Source: an uncultured Opitutaceae bacterium
GTDB lineage: Bacteria; Verrucomicrobiota; Verrucomicrobiae; Opitutales; Opitutaceae
Length of the DNA stretch: 5,840 nucleotides
Direction: 5' to 3'
Assembly: GCA_946482625.1 (NCBI GenBank)
Contig: CAMLSH010000264.1
Location: 1 to 5,840 of the forward strand
Shown: one piece after another, positions 5,439-5,840 of the stretch
How positions within the stretch are numbered: position 1 is the stretch's first letter
Layout: each line of letters begins with the position of its first letter
The notes under the pieces: model-generated
The model's database searches: none
What the model saw: the letters and a program-made list of their open reading frames with translations, nothing else
Told to the model about the DNA's origin: nothing
Position numbers and translations under genes: made by a program

Positions 5439-5840
5439 TCAGTTTTTGCGCGTGGAGACTTCGATGACGTCGTGGGGCGAGGCTTCTTTCTGTCCGGCGG
5501 GGCTGACGCGCATGAAGCGGGCTTTTTGGCGGAGCTCGGGCAGGTTTTTCGCGCCGAGGTAACCCATGCCGCTTTGGACGCCGCCGATGAGGTTGCCCAA
5601 CACGTCGTCGGCGAAACCGGAAACTTCCTTGAGGGCTTCGATGCCTTCGGCGGTGAGTTTGCGGGAGTTGTCGGTTTTGTCGTGGCCGTAACGGGCGGCG
5701 GAGCCGGCTTTCATCGCGGAGAGGCTGCCCATGCCGCGGTACTGCTTAAAGAGTTTGCCGTTGATCTCCATGATCTCGCCCGGGGCTTCGCGGCAGCCGG
5801 CGAGGAGGCCGCCGAGGATGACGGCGTCGGCCATGGTGAG
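5439..5840 (-). CDS. guaB: IMP dehydrogenase, C-terminal part (runs off right edge)
   Basis: The frame is open to the window edge; 133 C-terminal residues are visible and the rest, including the catalytic cysteine loop, lies outside. The visible part begins [15 protein letters not shown], continues with EAPGE and the [10 protein letters not shown] segment, then the Arg-Tyr pair (SAARYG) that in this family activates water in the mobile flap, then TAEGIEAL, the [15 protein letters not shown] helix region and a [13 protein letters not shown] tail. All are in the order expected for IMPDH. The enzyme oxidises IMP to XMP with NAD+, the committed step of GMP synthesis, in the cytoplasm. The internal ATG at 5834 is not the true start. 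The gene converges on the DUF1328 gene and uses the shared terminator. Confidence 0.95.
   Translation of the reverse strand, partial: LTMADAVILGGLLAGCREAPGEIMEINGKLFKQYRGMGSLSAMKAGSAARYGHDKTDNSRKLTAEGIEALKEVSGFADDVLGNLIGGVQSGMGYLGAKNLPELRQKARFMRVSPAGQKEASPHDVIEVSTRKN

Overview
The window is a GC-rich bacterial chromosome segment. Its gene content suggests a Verrucomicrobiota genome, most likely Opitutaceae: a secreted matrixin with Ig-like and NHL domains and a Gly-rich C-terminal membrane tag, OsmY-like BON and DUF1328 stress genes, and intergenic palindromes. This placement is inference from style and domain mix; no marker gene in the window proves it.

Layout from left to right. (1) Positions 1-84 hold a CCAATGA heptamer array that starts at or before the window edge and decays to the right. 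(2) Positions 85-327 have no credible gene but carry a row of GC-rich hairpins, two of them with a GTAG foot on the minus strand. (3) Positions 328-3668 are a two-gene minus-strand operon. A 227-aa secreted protein of unknown function is joined by a 4-base ATGA overlap to an 886-aa secreted metalloprotease with a matrixin domain, a PPC-like domain, two Ig-like domains, six NHL blades and a Gly8-TM-Arg tail. (4) Positions 3669-4025 are a divergent intergenic region. (5) Position 4026 onward, on the plus strand, has a triple-BON periplasmic protein, a structured 172-base spacer, and a 55-aa DUF1328/YtjA-type membrane peptide (5071-5238). (6) A terminator usable in both directions (5269-5305) separates this unit from the convergent minus-strand gene. 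(7) Positions 5306-5438 carry two more GTAG-foot hairpins. (8) From 5439 the C-terminal third of IMP dehydrogenase (guaB) runs off the right edge on the minus strand.

The minus-strand pair looks like one secretion module: an exported small partner is translated just before an exported, probably surface-anchored protease. The BON and DUF1328 genes both belong to families commonly linked to envelope or osmotic stress and may be co-transcribed, since no terminator is visible between them. guaB is housekeeping purine synthesis and is unrelated.

The most notable non-coding signal is a set of four hairpins at both ends of the window. They share orientation, a GTAG (or overlapping GTAG) foot and an 8-9 bp stem, and in three of them pair 4 is not Watson-Crick. 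This is the signature expected of REP elements moved by a RAYT-type Y1 transposase, which is not itself in the window.
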